From contig NZ_LR699114.1 in the NCBI RefSeq assembly GCF_902459475.1, positions 496,001-560,000 on the forward strand: 64,000 nt of DNA. The letters are read 5' to 3'. Positions 8,266 to 16,370 of the stretch are shown one piece after another. This DNA comes from Aquicella lusitana. Its GTDB lineage: Bacteria; Pseudomonadota; Gammaproteobacteria; DSM-16500. The translations under genes and the position numbers were made by a program. The notes beneath the pieces are model-generated. The model ran no database searches. It was not told where the DNA came from and saw nothing but the letters and a program-made list of their open reading frames with translations. Position 1 is the first letter of the stretch, and each line of letters starts with the position of its first letter.

Positions 8266-9268
8266 TGTCATACGGGCAGTGTTCCATTCGCTACTTCAGG
8301 AAGCGCCGAACAAAGTATGGCAGCCGCAGCATGAGAAGGGGCTCGGGTTTGCGCCAACAAATATCGCGCTTTGTAAATATTGGGGCAAACGTGATATAGA
8401 ACTTAATCTTCCCATGACCTCCAGTCTTTCAATAGCCCTGCCTGACAAGGGAGCGCTGACTTCTGTATCCTTGCATGATCAGTCCTATGATCGGATTATC
8501 TTAAATGATCAGGAAGTTGTACGTGACTCCGCTTTTGCGGTGCGTACCAGCCAGTTCCTGGATTTATTCCGCCCGCAAAAAACTGGGTATTTACAGATTG
8601 ATATTAAGATGAATATTCCCGTTGCCGCAGGCCTTGCTTCTTCTGCTTGTGGTTTTGCCTCGCTTGTATCTGCTTTAAATGATTTGTTTGACTGGAAATT
8701 AAAAAAACAGTCTTTATCCATTCTCGCCCGCTTGGGGAGCGGCAGTGCCGCGCGTTCATTTTGGAATGGATTTGTGGAATGGTATGCAGGTGTACGGCCA
8801 GATGGAATGGACAGCTTTGGAGAGCCGCTTGCTTTCGAATGGCCGGAATTATGCGTGGGTATTTTAACAATGAGCGAGGTAGAAAAGCCTATTTCATCAC
8901 GCGAAGCCATGCAGCGGACAGTGAACAGCAGTCTGCTGTATGGCAGCTGGCCAAAGAAAGTGGCGCAGGATCTCGCCATTCTAAAGCAAGCCATGCAGGT
9001 GACCAATTTTCCTTTACTGGGTGGGACGGCGGAATCCAACGCCCTCACCATGCATGCCACCATGCTTTCCAGCTGGCCGCCTGTTTGTTATTTCATGCCC
9101 GAAACCATTGCGGCCATGCACAAGATCTGGAAGTCAAGGAAAGAGGGGCTGGAACTTTATTTCACGCAGGATGCAGGGCCTAATTTGAAATTATTGTTTC
9201 TCGAACAGGACAAAGAGCAGGTGCAACAGCTTTTTCCATCGGTTGATATCGTTAAGGTATTTGAATAG
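8252..9268 (+). CDS. mvaD: Diphosphomevalonate decarboxylase
   Basis: 338 codons. It performs the ATP-dependent decarboxylation of diphosphomevalonate to IPP. The N-terminal APTNIALCKYWGK (34-46) and ELNLPMTSSLSIAL are signatures of the family, followed by AAGLASSACGFASL (ATP-binding) and GSGSAARSFWNGFVEW. Start is a GTG with AAGGAG 6 nt upstream (8240-8245), inside the end of the previous gene; a longer frame from 8159 is rejected because it only reads through that gene. It closes the five-gene plus-strand cluster. Confidence 0.92.
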   Translation: MKKSDVIRAVFHSLLQEAPNKVWQPQHEKGLGFAPTNIALCKYWGKRDIELNLPMTSSLSIALPDKGALTSVSLHDQSYDRIILNDQEVVRDSAFAVRTSQFLDLFRPQKTGYLQIDIKMNIPVAAGLASSACGFASLVSALNDLFDWKLKKQSLSILARLGSGSAARSFWNGFVEWYAGVRPDGMDSFGEPLAFEWPELCVGILTMSEVEKPISSREAMQRTVNSSLLYGSWPKKVAQDLAILKQAMQVTNFPLLGGTAESNALTMHATMLSSWPPVCYFMPETIAAMHKIWKSRKEGLELYFTQDAGPNLKLLFLEQDKEQVQQLFPSVDIVKVFE

Positions 9269-9278
9269 CGGCGCAATA

Positions 9279-10175
9279 TCAAATACCCGAAGTTAAACGC
9301 TCAGGTTGTGTGCTAACGAAACCAAAAGAAGTTTCATCTGGGCAGCAATTGAGGATAAACCTGTTTCCTTGCCAATCCGTTAATCGAGATACAAAATTTT
9401 CAAAACTCAACATAAAGATTTTTTCTGGTTTATTGGGCGCGGATCGAGAGTTAGGGTCGCGAAAGAAAACCATTTCTTTTCCATTGACAATTTTTAGCTG
9501 ATCGACAATGACGCAATGAGTAAAAGGTATGTAATCCCCCATATAAGTATTTTTACGAAAATAAAATACATGGCGGTTTTGAGTTGTTTCACTCATGAAA
9601 GGCTGTGGTTTTTCATTATGGCACCATGCGCCAAATTTACCCATAAAAGCATGGGCGCCATGATTTCTTAGCGATTCCTTTAGCTTATTAAAACCATCCC
9701 TTGGATGCCATGCGGCATTTTCAAGATGAAGCAAAGGAAGAAGAATTTTATAGGTCAATATATCATACAAAATAATCCATTGACCGCGTTCCTCGAGGGA
9801 GGTTAAGTACTCTATTTTGCTTAACGCTTTATTGGCTCGCTTAATGAAGCGATTCATGAAAGCTGAATTTAAAGACAGAGCTGTTTCAAGGTCAATATTT
9901 AAATTTTGGCATAAAGTAAAGGCAATCTCTGCTAAATGAGCATAATCGTGATTGAAATTCATTAAGGCATTTTTCATTGTTTTATAAGCAATCATTTCTT
10001 TAATAGAATCATTCTGATTGCTGCTTTCAAAAAAAGCGATTCTGCGCATGCCATACAAGGTGCAGGTCATGCCTTTTTGACGTTTGATCGGTTTTCTAGC
10101 GCCTTTTTTGGATAGCTTTCCGGAAGACAGGTCGACCAAGGTATTGTCTGTTTGATCAATTAATAATTTAACCAT
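9279..10175 (-). CDS. Papain-like cysteine-protease-fold protein, effector candidate
   Basis: 298 codons, not recognised as a named family. Visible pattern: Q33-x4-C38 in KRQKGMTCTLYGMRR, a helical middle, H220 opening a strand (FTHCVIVDQLKIV), and FFRDPN with D240. The order Q-C-H-D and the strand H-x-V-I-V followed by R-D-P are those of papain-fold enzymes such as C39-type peptidases. There is no signal peptide. It ends 10 bp from mvaD (convergent). A TTAA pair with 11-nt period lies about 60-75 nt upstream of the start. Cysteine protease or acyltransferase activity is inferred; a catalytically dead homologue cannot be excluded. Confidence 0.55.
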   Translation of the reverse strand: MVKLLIDQTDNTLVDLSSGKLSKKGARKPIKRQKGMTCTLYGMRRIAFFESSNQNDSIKEMIAYKTMKNALMNFNHDYAHLAEIAFTLCQNLNIDLETALSLNSAFMNRFIKRANKALSKIEYLTSLEERGQWIILYDILTYKILLPLLHLENAAWHPRDGFNKLKESLRNHGAHAFMGKFGAWCHNEKPQPFMSETTQNRHVFYFRKNTYMGDYIPFTHCVIVDQLKIVNGKEMVFFRDPNSRSAPNKPEKIFMLSFENFVSRLTDWQGNRFILNCCPDETSFGFVSTQPERLTSGI

Positions 10176-10229
10176 GGTCTATATCTCTGAAAAAATGATG
10201 TGGATTAGCATAAATAATTTTTTTTATAA

Positions 10230-10250
10230 ATGATTAAAATAAACTTAATG
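10230..10250 (-). promoter_or_regulatory. PmrA-box-like tandem repeat (weaker)
   Basis: On the minus strand ATTAAG and TTTAAT stand 11 nt apart (10244-10249 and 10233-10238), upstream of the 298-codon gene. The half-sites deviate from the PmrA consensus at one or two bases and the region is very AT-rich, so a chance match is possible. Confidence 0.3.
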
Positions 10251-10257
10251 ATTAATA

Positions 10258-10275
10258 CTGGACTTCGGCCATTTT
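10258..10275 (+). repeat. Solo copy of MITE-type terminal repeat
   Basis: CTGGACTTCGGCCATTTT matches the terminal inverted repeat of the element at 48973-49124. Only one end is found here, just beyond the stop of the 803-codon gene and upstream of the 298-codon gene. It may be a relic of an excised or degraded copy. Confidence 0.5.
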
Positions 10276-10290
10276 AGTCGTGTTCCGATT

Positions 10291-12702
10291 TTATACTTTG
10301 CCCACATTCAGTTTGGCTATCTCTTTCTCCGGCAGCGAATTTGAAAGCGGATTAACGGAAGGAATGGTTTTGGCGCCAGTACCAGGTGTGGTTGAGAATA
10401 TACCTCGACTCCCTTCCGACCCATGCCTGACATGACGAAGGACGGTCTGGGCAGTTTTGGCAGGTTCATCTGTAATCAATTTTTCAAGCTCCGTCTCAGG
10501 GATGTTTTTATTCATGGGATTGGACAGCACAATATTCAATCTGACTATTTTTTTATATTCTTTACTGATGGCCGCGAGATCGATTGCGTCAACAAGTGGT
10601 TGGTAATGTATTTTGCCTTGTTGAACTTTACGTTCGCATCTTTGCTTGTAGTCAGCAAATTCCTGTTGAATCTCTTTAAAAACATAATCACCATTTTCGG
10701 CTAGGAAATCTCTGAATTCAGGCATTCTCAGCAAGACATCTTTAAGTTGTTGTATGCGAGCCGCTTTATATTTGACGAATTCATCCAGCAGGTTTTTTGT
10801 CTGGATGTGGCCTTTTTTAGCTGTCACTTCCTGACGTATTTCTTTTGTGACTTCGCGGGATTGCAATACCGATGTTGAATTTTCTTCTGGAAACTTGACC
10901 CCTTCAAATAATTTTCTATCCAGCTCGGTTGTCTTCCATGTTTGCCCTGAAAATCCATAAAGACTGACTTGATCGCCGTGACGGATTAAAATGGGTTTGT
11001 TACTATTCTTTTCTGAAATGATTCGCAGGTCATTCAAATTGATTGCTTTCGCTGACATCAAAACGAAGTCATATTCCTCTCTTTTAGTGTCTTTTTCATC
11101 CACATAGTTCAAATCATTGCGGATATTCATTTGAGCAATGCTTCTGTACATGGCCTCCGTTGTTAAAATATGCTTTAACAATGATTTGAATTTATGAAAC
11201 ACATAAACAGGATGGAAGGCCAGTTTTTGAAAGACTTCATTGTCATGCTGGGTGTAAAAGTTTTCATGCAGTGAGGAAAGATCAATTTTAGATTGCGAAA
11301 AAGAATTTTTAGTCGGGAAATAGCGGAATACCGCATCCTGCAGATTGGGAAAGTTGCGGATGTCACGCTCGGTAAAATTAAAATTCGGTGTTTTACTAAA
11401 CAGCCATTCAGAGAAATTGGTTTTCTTGAATTGCTGCATGAAGCCCCATTCAGACATGTCCGTATCAACACGTTTGCCGTTTTTGGCGCCGTTCCTGTTA
11501 TGATAATCATTTTCTGCATTGACATAACTGGCGATGGTGCCTTTGGCTAGCCCCTTGATCGTGCGATAGTTAATCAGGTCCCTGACTTTTATGGGATAAG
11601 GTTTGTTAAATGCCTTTTCATTAATGATTCTATTTTTATCCAGCTTGCCGAGCAGGCCGCCATTTTTAATATCCGCTACTTTAATCGTGATTGACTGGCC
11701 AAGTAAATTAACGGTGACGTCTTTATCCTTATCTTCTTTTGCATACTTGCGTTCAATCTCATCTTCGAGTTTTTTAACCAGCTTATCAATTTCTTCCAGT
11801 TTTTTGACGTCTACATGTTCGTTTAGCGTGGATGCCATGAGTTTTTTGGTTGTCTCATTGGCTATTTTTAGATATTCAAGCTCCGTTTGGCGCTGTGGAG
11901 TGGTGTCCATTTTGCTGATGTGCTGCTGGCGAGCTTCAATTTGATTTAACAGGGTATTGAGTGTTTCTCTTGAAAGCTTGGATTGCTGAGTTAAAAGTTT
12001 GTCTACGTGATCTTTCAGTTGAATGGCTTTGGGCTTGGAATCCCACAGGGAGCTATACCAGTTGATCTGGTTGCGTGTATAACTATAGGCATAGGATAAA
12101 GACAGCCAACTGGAATCGTTGGGCGTTCTATCCCAACTGGCTGATAATAATTTTAAATTTTCCATCAAACGATGACGCTGATAATCCGTGTCATTTTCGA
12201 CGGGTTCAATAATGAGATCCTGTTCCAGCAAAGGATCGTAACGGTTGGGCGTAAAACCCGGTAATTTTTTAGAGGAAACAGCGGTAAAATAATAAGCGTC
12301 GTCTTTGTATTCGTAACACGCATGGGTAGCAGGAACAATGTCAGGCTCCACGAGCCGGTACCATTCACAACTGGTGACTTCGAGCTGGGCAAGGATCTCT
12401 GCCAATTGAAGATTTTCAGCCGTCTTTTCCTCGGGAGTATCGTCTTTTACAAAATAATCTTTGCCGTTTCGTGTTGCGGTATTAACAAGATGGCAGGTTT
12501 CTTTTTTCGTTTTGTGCGAAGTATAAGTAAAAAGTCGAAGTGATCGGCTGCGTTTAGGGAAGTTAGGCGGCAAAGGAGGAAGGTGCTGAAGAATCGTAGG
12601 ACTTTCGTCCTTATCATCTACTTCCATTTGTAGAAAATCGGAGCCGTCATCGAGTAGCACACTTTTTTCAGTTGTTTTTGGCTGCTCTCTACTGGAGGTC
12701 AC
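10291..12702 (-). CDS. Large effector-like protein, possible kinase-like N-terminal part
   Basis: 803 codons, not recognised. Residues 1-45 are acidic and Pro-rich (low complexity). Residues about 75-160 (DYFVK, then AENLQLAEILAQL, then a hinge-like YYFTAVSSKKLPGF) recall the beta3-Lys, alphaC-Glu and hinge of kinase-like folds, but no clear HRD/DFG block follows. Residues about 205-330 are heptad-like coiled coil; the rest is helical and Lys-rich. There is no signal peptide or membrane segment. Start is a GTG with AGGAAGGA upstream. A good PmrA-like box lies about 50-70 nt before it. Size, composition and promoter suggest a type IV secretion substrate; the kinase idea is speculative. Confidence 0.55.
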   Translation of the reverse strand: MTSSREQPKTTEKSVLLDDGSDFLQMEVDDKDESPTILQHLPPLPPNFPKRSRSLRLFTYTSHKTKKETCHLVNTATRNGKDYFVKDDTPEEKTAENLQLAEILAQLEVTSCEWYRLVEPDIVPATHACYEYKDDAYYFTAVSSKKLPGFTPNRYDPLLEQDLIIEPVENDTDYQRHRLMENLKLLSASWDRTPNDSSWLSLSYAYSYTRNQINWYSSLWDSKPKAIQLKDHVDKLLTQQSKLSRETLNTLLNQIEARQQHISKMDTTPQRQTELEYLKIANETTKKLMASTLNEHVDVKKLEEIDKLVKKLEDEIERKYAKEDKDKDVTVNLLGQSITIKVADIKNGGLLGKLDKNRIINEKAFNKPYPIKVRDLINYRTIKGLAKGTIASYVNAENDYHNRNGAKNGKRVDTDMSEWGFMQQFKKTNFSEWLFSKTPNFNFTERDIRNFPNLQDAVFRYFPTKNSFSQSKIDLSSLHENFYTQHDNEVFQKLAFHPVYVFHKFKSLLKHILTTEAMYRSIAQMNIRNDLNYVDEKDTKREEYDFVLMSAKAINLNDLRIISEKNSNKPILIRHGDQVSLYGFSGQTWKTTELDRKLFEGVKFPEENSTSVLQSREVTKEIRQEVTAKKGHIQTKNLLDEFVKYKAARIQQLKDVLLRMPEFRDFLAENGDYVFKEIQQEFADYKQRCERKVQQGKIHYQPLVDAIDLAAISKEYKKIVRLNIVLSNPMNKNIPETELEKLITDEPAKTAQTVLRHVRHGSEGSRGIFSTTPGTGAKTIPSVNPLSNSLPEKEIAKLNVGKV

Positions 12703-12750
12703 GGTGTCCTTCCTTTTTATTTGAGCGTTATTTTTTTCACCCTATCAGAC

Positions 12751-12771
12751 AAAGATTAAGAAAATCTTAAG
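12751..12771 (-). promoter_or_regulatory. PmrA-box-like tandem repeat (best match)
   Basis: On the minus strand the sequence reads CTTAAGATT-TT-CTTAATCTT, two half-sites with an exact 11-nt period. It fits cTTAATatT-nn-cTTAATatT at nearly every fixed position. It sits about 50-70 nt upstream of the GTG start at 12702. Confidence 0.6.
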
Positions 12772-12823
12772 ATATAATCCTATGTTGTTGTCAGAAAATA
12801 TCTATTCTTGCCATACAGGGAAA

Positions 12824-14200
12824 TTATGAAATTTTTTTATACAATATTTTAGTTTTTTTACTTTCGAGAGAGTGATTAACCAATGGAGAAGGGTAATGGG
12901 TGATGGGGGGCGGTGGGTTTTTATCCAGCGCGTGAATGGTTTTAGCCGTGAGCCTCGCCAGTTCCGGCACCCAGCGCTTGATATAGAGACAATCCGGATC
13001 AAATTTTTGCTGCTGCAGCCAGGGATTAAAGATACGAAAATAAGGCTGTGCATCACAGCCGGTAGAAGCCGTCCACTGCCAATTGCCGTTATTGACAGCA
13101 GGATCATAATCCACCAGCTTTTGAGCAAAGTATTTTTCGCCCCAGCGCCAGTCAATGAGCAAGTCTTTAATGAGAAAGGAAGCAGTGACCATGCGTACAC
13201 GGTTATGCATAAAGCCCGTTGTATTGAGCTCCCGCATGCCTGCATCGACAAGAGGAAAGCCTGTTCTGCCTTCACACCAGAGACGAAACTGTTTTTCATT
13301 GTTGCGCCAGGGAAGTGCGTCATATTTTGCATGGAAAGCGCCACCTAACACACGCGGATAATGAAAGGCAATGTGCGTAAAAAAATCCCGCCAATAGAAT
13401 TCAGTGATCAGCTGATGCTGTTTGCCGAAGGTTTTTAGCGCCGTTGCATAGCTTTCCCGAATGGAAAGGGTGCCAAATTTGTGGTGCGCGGAAAGCCGCG
13501 TGGTACCATCTAACGCGGGAAAATCACGCATTTTTTTATAATTCGTCAATGCTTCCGCTTTCTTCAACAATTTGAGCGCTTCCTGCCGGCCGCCTTTGAC
13601 AGACAAGTTGGGATTGGTTTTTTGTAACAATTTCTGGAGCGTTTGCTTGTCTTCTAGCGGGGTGGATGCCTGATAATAATTCGCATACCTATTTTTTTGC
13701 GGTGGTTGCACCGGAAGGCGTGTGGCTGTTTTAAAAAAAGGGGTAAACAGCGTATAAGGCTCGTCGTTCTTCTTTGTCACCTGCTCGGGTTCCTGCAGCA
13801 GGGCATCAGCATAACTGTAAAAAGCAATCCTGTTATGTTTGCAAACGGTTTCCATTTTTTGATCACGCACACGGCTGAACGGTGTGTAATCTCGGTTAAC
13901 AAACACAGCTTGAAGCGGAAGGGTGGCGATAAGTTGCGCGAGTACTTCTTCGGCCGTGCCATAAAAAAAATAAAGACGGCTTTGTTTTTCTTTCAGCGCA
14001 GCATCCAATTCCTGCAATGAATGCGCCATGAATTGGATGGCATTATCGCTTTTATAATCATTACACTCAATTTGCCGTTTATCAAAGATAAAGCAAGGGA
14101 TGACTTGTTCAGATAGCTTCAATGCTTCTATCAGGGCTGTATTGTCCTGCAGCCGTAAGTCCCTTCGGAAGATGTGTAACGCAAGCGTATGGGTTTTCAT
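12824..14200 (-). CDS. phr: Deoxyribodipyrimidine photolyase
   Basis: 458 codons, normal for class I CPD photolyase/cryptochrome. It uses light and FADH2 to split cyclobutane pyrimidine dimers in DNA. The N-terminal Rossmann antenna domain starts LHIFRRDLRLQDNTAL; the FAD domain holds SAHHKFGTLS, FYWRDFFTH, GRTGFPLVDAGMRELN and the long block VNNGNWQWTASTGCDAQP. Asn in VNNGNW and the Trp-rich chain favour repair activity over a cryptochrome role. It starts 9 nt after the EamA gene on the same strand, so it is the last gene of a thiL-pgpA-EamA-phr run. Confidence 0.9.
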   Translation of the reverse strand: MKTHTLALHIFRRDLRLQDNTALIEALKLSEQVIPCFIFDKRQIECNDYKSDNAIQFMAHSLQELDAALKEKQSRLYFFYGTAEEVLAQLIATLPLQAVFVNRDYTPFSRVRDQKMETVCKHNRIAFYSYADALLQEPEQVTKKNDEPYTLFTPFFKTATRLPVQPPQKNRYANYYQASTPLEDKQTLQKLLQKTNPNLSVKGGRQEALKLLKKAEALTNYKKMRDFPALDGTTRLSAHHKFGTLSIRESYATALKTFGKQHQLITEFYWRDFFTHIAFHYPRVLGGAFHAKYDALPWRNNEKQFRLWCEGRTGFPLVDAGMRELNTTGFMHNRVRMVTASFLIKDLLIDWRWGEKYFAQKLVDYDPAVNNGNWQWTASTGCDAQPYFRIFNPWLQQQKFDPDCLYIKRWVPELARLTAKTIHALDKNPPPPITHYPSPLVNHSLESKKTKILYKKIS

Positions 14201-14209
14201 TCCCTCATT

Positions 14210-14620
14210 TTATTGCGACATCAAATAAATCGCTACCAGGGCAAACAGGATACCCAGGCATTGCTTGAGGTTGACAGCTTCGCGCAGGAAAAGATAAGAA
14301 AGCACGATCGTCACCAGAGGATAAAGCGCAGTGAGAGTGACTACTGTAATGATTTTGCCCCGGTCGGCGGCGATGAAATAAAAGAGACAGCCTACGCCGT
14401 AAGCAAGACCAGTTAGCAGGCCGAAACTGAGTCCCTTCATGTCTGTGGTAGGCTTGAAATTCAGCATGCCGAGCGTGACTAATCCTACTACCAATACCCC
14501 TACTGTCTGAAAGACCAGGGCACTTTTGGAATCGATATAGACAATGGCAAGTTTGGTGAACAAGCCCCACAAGCCAAAACTGAAGAGCGCGAGCAGAGCG
14601 GCGGGTAACCATTGTGTCAT
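14210..14620 (-). CDS. EamA/DMT-type membrane transporter, single-domain
   Basis: 136 codons with about five hydrophobic helices, corresponding to one EamA repeat (drug/metabolite transporter superfamily). Half-size members act as dimers in the inner membrane. The end G-x-L-F-A-L-V-A-I-Y-L-M-S is typical of the last helix. The ATG overlaps the pgpA stop by 4 nt (ATGA), so it is translationally coupled to pgpA. Substrate unknown. Confidence 0.8.
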   Translation of the reverse strand: MTQWLPAALLALFSFGLWGLFTKLAIVYIDSKSALVFQTVGVLVVGLVTLGMLNFKPTTDMKGLSFGLLTGLAYGVGCLFYFIAADRGKIITVVTLTALYPLVTIVLSYLFLREAVNLKQCLGILFALVAIYLMSQ

Positions 14621-15147
14621 GTGATAACTCCTATTAGTTGGATGACAATCATTGCATAAAGACCCGCAACAACATCATCCAGCACCATACCAAAGCCACC
14701 ATGCACATTTTTATCTAGAAAATAAATGGGCCAGGGTTTCCATATGTCAAACAGACGGAATAACAAAAATCCCAGCAGAATCCAGGAAAAGCCGTGAGGT
14801 GCATTAATCATGGCGACAAAAAAACCTGCAAATTCATCAATACACATGCCCGGATGGTCATGAAGATGGATATTCCTGCTGATATGTTCGCAAAGCAGAG
14901 AACTCAGGATAACGAAAGCTAGCACAACCAGCAGATAAATTCCAAGCGGGAGGGGTCTTAGCAATAAGTAAAAAGGAATGGCCATTAGGGTGCCAAAGGT
15001 GCCAGGGGCAAACGGAACGGCGCCGCTACCCAGGCCAAAAGCGATAAAATAGAGCGGGTTTTGCCAGACAGCAGCAGGAACCGGCGGTGAGGGTTTTTTA
15101 CGGGAAGAAAGGCGGTTAAAAATGTTGGTAACCCAGCTTTGGACCAT
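14617..15147 (-). CDS. pgpA: Phosphatidylglycerophosphatase A
   Basis: 176 codons from the ATG at 15147. Inner-membrane enzyme that removes the phosphate from phosphatidylglycerophosphate to give phosphatidylglycerol. Features: FGLGSGAVPFAPGTFGTL near residue 40, HPGMCIDEFAGFFVAM, FRLFDIWKPWP and GGFGMVLDDVVAG, all PgpA hallmarks with conserved acidic residues. A longer frame to 15249 would overlap thiL by over 130 nt and is rejected; an ATG at 15162 is also possible. Between thiL and the EamA gene, overlapping both. Confidence 0.9.
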   Translation of the reverse strand: MVQSWVTNIFNRLSSRKKPSPPVPAAVWQNPLYFIAFGLGSGAVPFAPGTFGTLMAIPFYLLLRPLPLGIYLLVVLAFVILSSLLCEHISRNIHLHDHPGMCIDEFAGFFVAMINAPHGFSWILLGFLLFRLFDIWKPWPIYFLDKNVHGGFGMVLDDVVAGLYAMIVIQLIGVIT

Positions 15148-16075
15148 GATACTTTTTTTCATCCTGATAACGTAGATCCAATCCTTGCTGTTCAGTAATG
15201 ACGCCAATGCAGGTATAGCGGCAAGGAATGGACGATAATTTTTTTTCAATTAAAGCGCGTTTTTCAGGCGGGACGGTGAAACATAACTCATAATCATCCC
15301 CCGCGGTGAGGGCAAGTGTAATCGCTTTTTCCGGCGGGAGCGACTGTTTTACAGCTTCCGATAAGGGCAGTTGGTCCACATAAACAATAGCCCCTACCTG
15401 GCTTTGCTCCAATATGTGGCCAAGATCCGCAGCCAACCCGTCTGAAATATCAATGGCGGCATGGGCGAGTCCACGCAAATGTTCGCCTTGGGGAAGACGC
15501 GGCTCCGGGCGGTTGAGCCGGGTTAACACGGCGTGCTGCGCTTCTGTCGAGAGGGAAATCTGCTGCTTGAGATGGTGCAGGGCGAGCCCTGCATCACCCA
15601 GGGTGCCTGTCACATAAATCAGGTCGGCGGGCTTTGCGGTGGATCGAAGCAAGGCTTGGCCGGGGGGAATGAACCCCATGGCTTGAACCGTCATGCTAAG
15701 CGAACCGTGTGTGAGATCGCCCCCTATTAGTTGGACCTGATAGCGATTGGCAAGCGTAAAAAATCCATCGCAAAAGGCTTGTATCCAGGCTTCATTCGCT
15801 TCAGCCAGCGTGATGGCGAGCGTCGCCCAGGCAGGCGAAGCGCCCATGGCTGCAAGGTCACTCAGGTTTACCGCGAGGGCCTTATAGCCAATGTCATAGG
15901 GAGGTGTTAATGCAGGAAAATGCACGTCTGCGATCAGCGTATCCGTTGTGACAACAAGCTCATGACCGGCCGGTACAGTCACGATGGCGGCGTCATCCCC
16001 AATGCCCAGCCTCACGTCAGGGCGGTGTTCTGTTTGTGTTGCGAAATATTTTTTGATGAGGTCGAATTCAGTCAT
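15116..16075 (-). CDS. thiL: Thiamine-monophosphate kinase
   Basis: 319 codons. It phosphorylates thiamine monophosphate to the active cofactor thiamine diphosphate. Motifs: RLGIGDDAAIV (metal-binding Asp pair), TTDTLIADVHFP, ALAVNLSDLAAMGA, LIGGDLTHG, YVTGTLGDA and ISDGLAADLGHI, the AIR-synthase-like ATP-binding pattern of ThiL. The ATG at 16075 matches the usual N-terminus (MTEFDLI); the upstream GTG at 16111 adds an unlikely tail. The 3' end overlaps pgpA by 32 nt, a frequent thiL-pgpA arrangement. Confidence 0.92.
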   Translation of the reverse strand: MTEFDLIKKYFATQTEHRPDVRLGIGDDAAIVTVPAGHELVVTTDTLIADVHFPALTPPYDIGYKALAVNLSDLAAMGASPAWATLAITLAEANEAWIQAFCDGFFTLANRYQVQLIGGDLTHGSLSMTVQAMGFIPPGQALLRSTAKPADLIYVTGTLGDAGLALHHLKQQISLSTEAQHAVLTRLNRPEPRLPQGEHLRGLAHAAIDISDGLAADLGHILEQSQVGAIVYVDQLPLSEAVKQSLPPEKAITLALTAGDDYELCFTVPPEKRALIEKKLSSIPCRYTCIGVITEQQGLDLRYQDEKKYHGPKLGYQHF

Positions 16076-16130
16076 GCGTATCACTTTATCAAGTTTGTGT
16101 GGGCAAGACACGTATTTATGTGAGCTAGTT

Positions 16131-16275
16131 GTCGGGAAGCCGCTTCGTGGCGTCTGGATCCCGCTGTCAAGCAGCGGGACGACGGCGAGACGGAAATTTA
16201 CCGGACAGTAATGCGCTGCGCTCAGAATGACAGTTTTGTGAACGCTTTATTGCTTCGCTACGCTCGCAATGACAG
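16131..16275 (+). repeat. Dispersed palindromic intergenic repeat, copy A
   Basis: About 145 bp upstream of the MHS transporter. Its first 100 bp are the reverse complement, with scattered mismatches, of 51060-51158. Its end (TGACAGTTTTGTGAACGCTT, then a TTGCTTCGCTACGCTCGCAA-type hairpin) also recurs at 51252-51271. Internally it holds the hairpin CCCGCTGTCAAGCAGCGGG. Non-coding repeat family. Confidence 0.7.
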
Positions 16276-16370
16276 GTGCAGCTTCATTAACGAATTACCT
16301 GACCTTTGTGGTAATTCCGCGATTTTTGTTTTTTAATGTGTTTTTTAAGATAGTGCTATTGGATAAAAAG

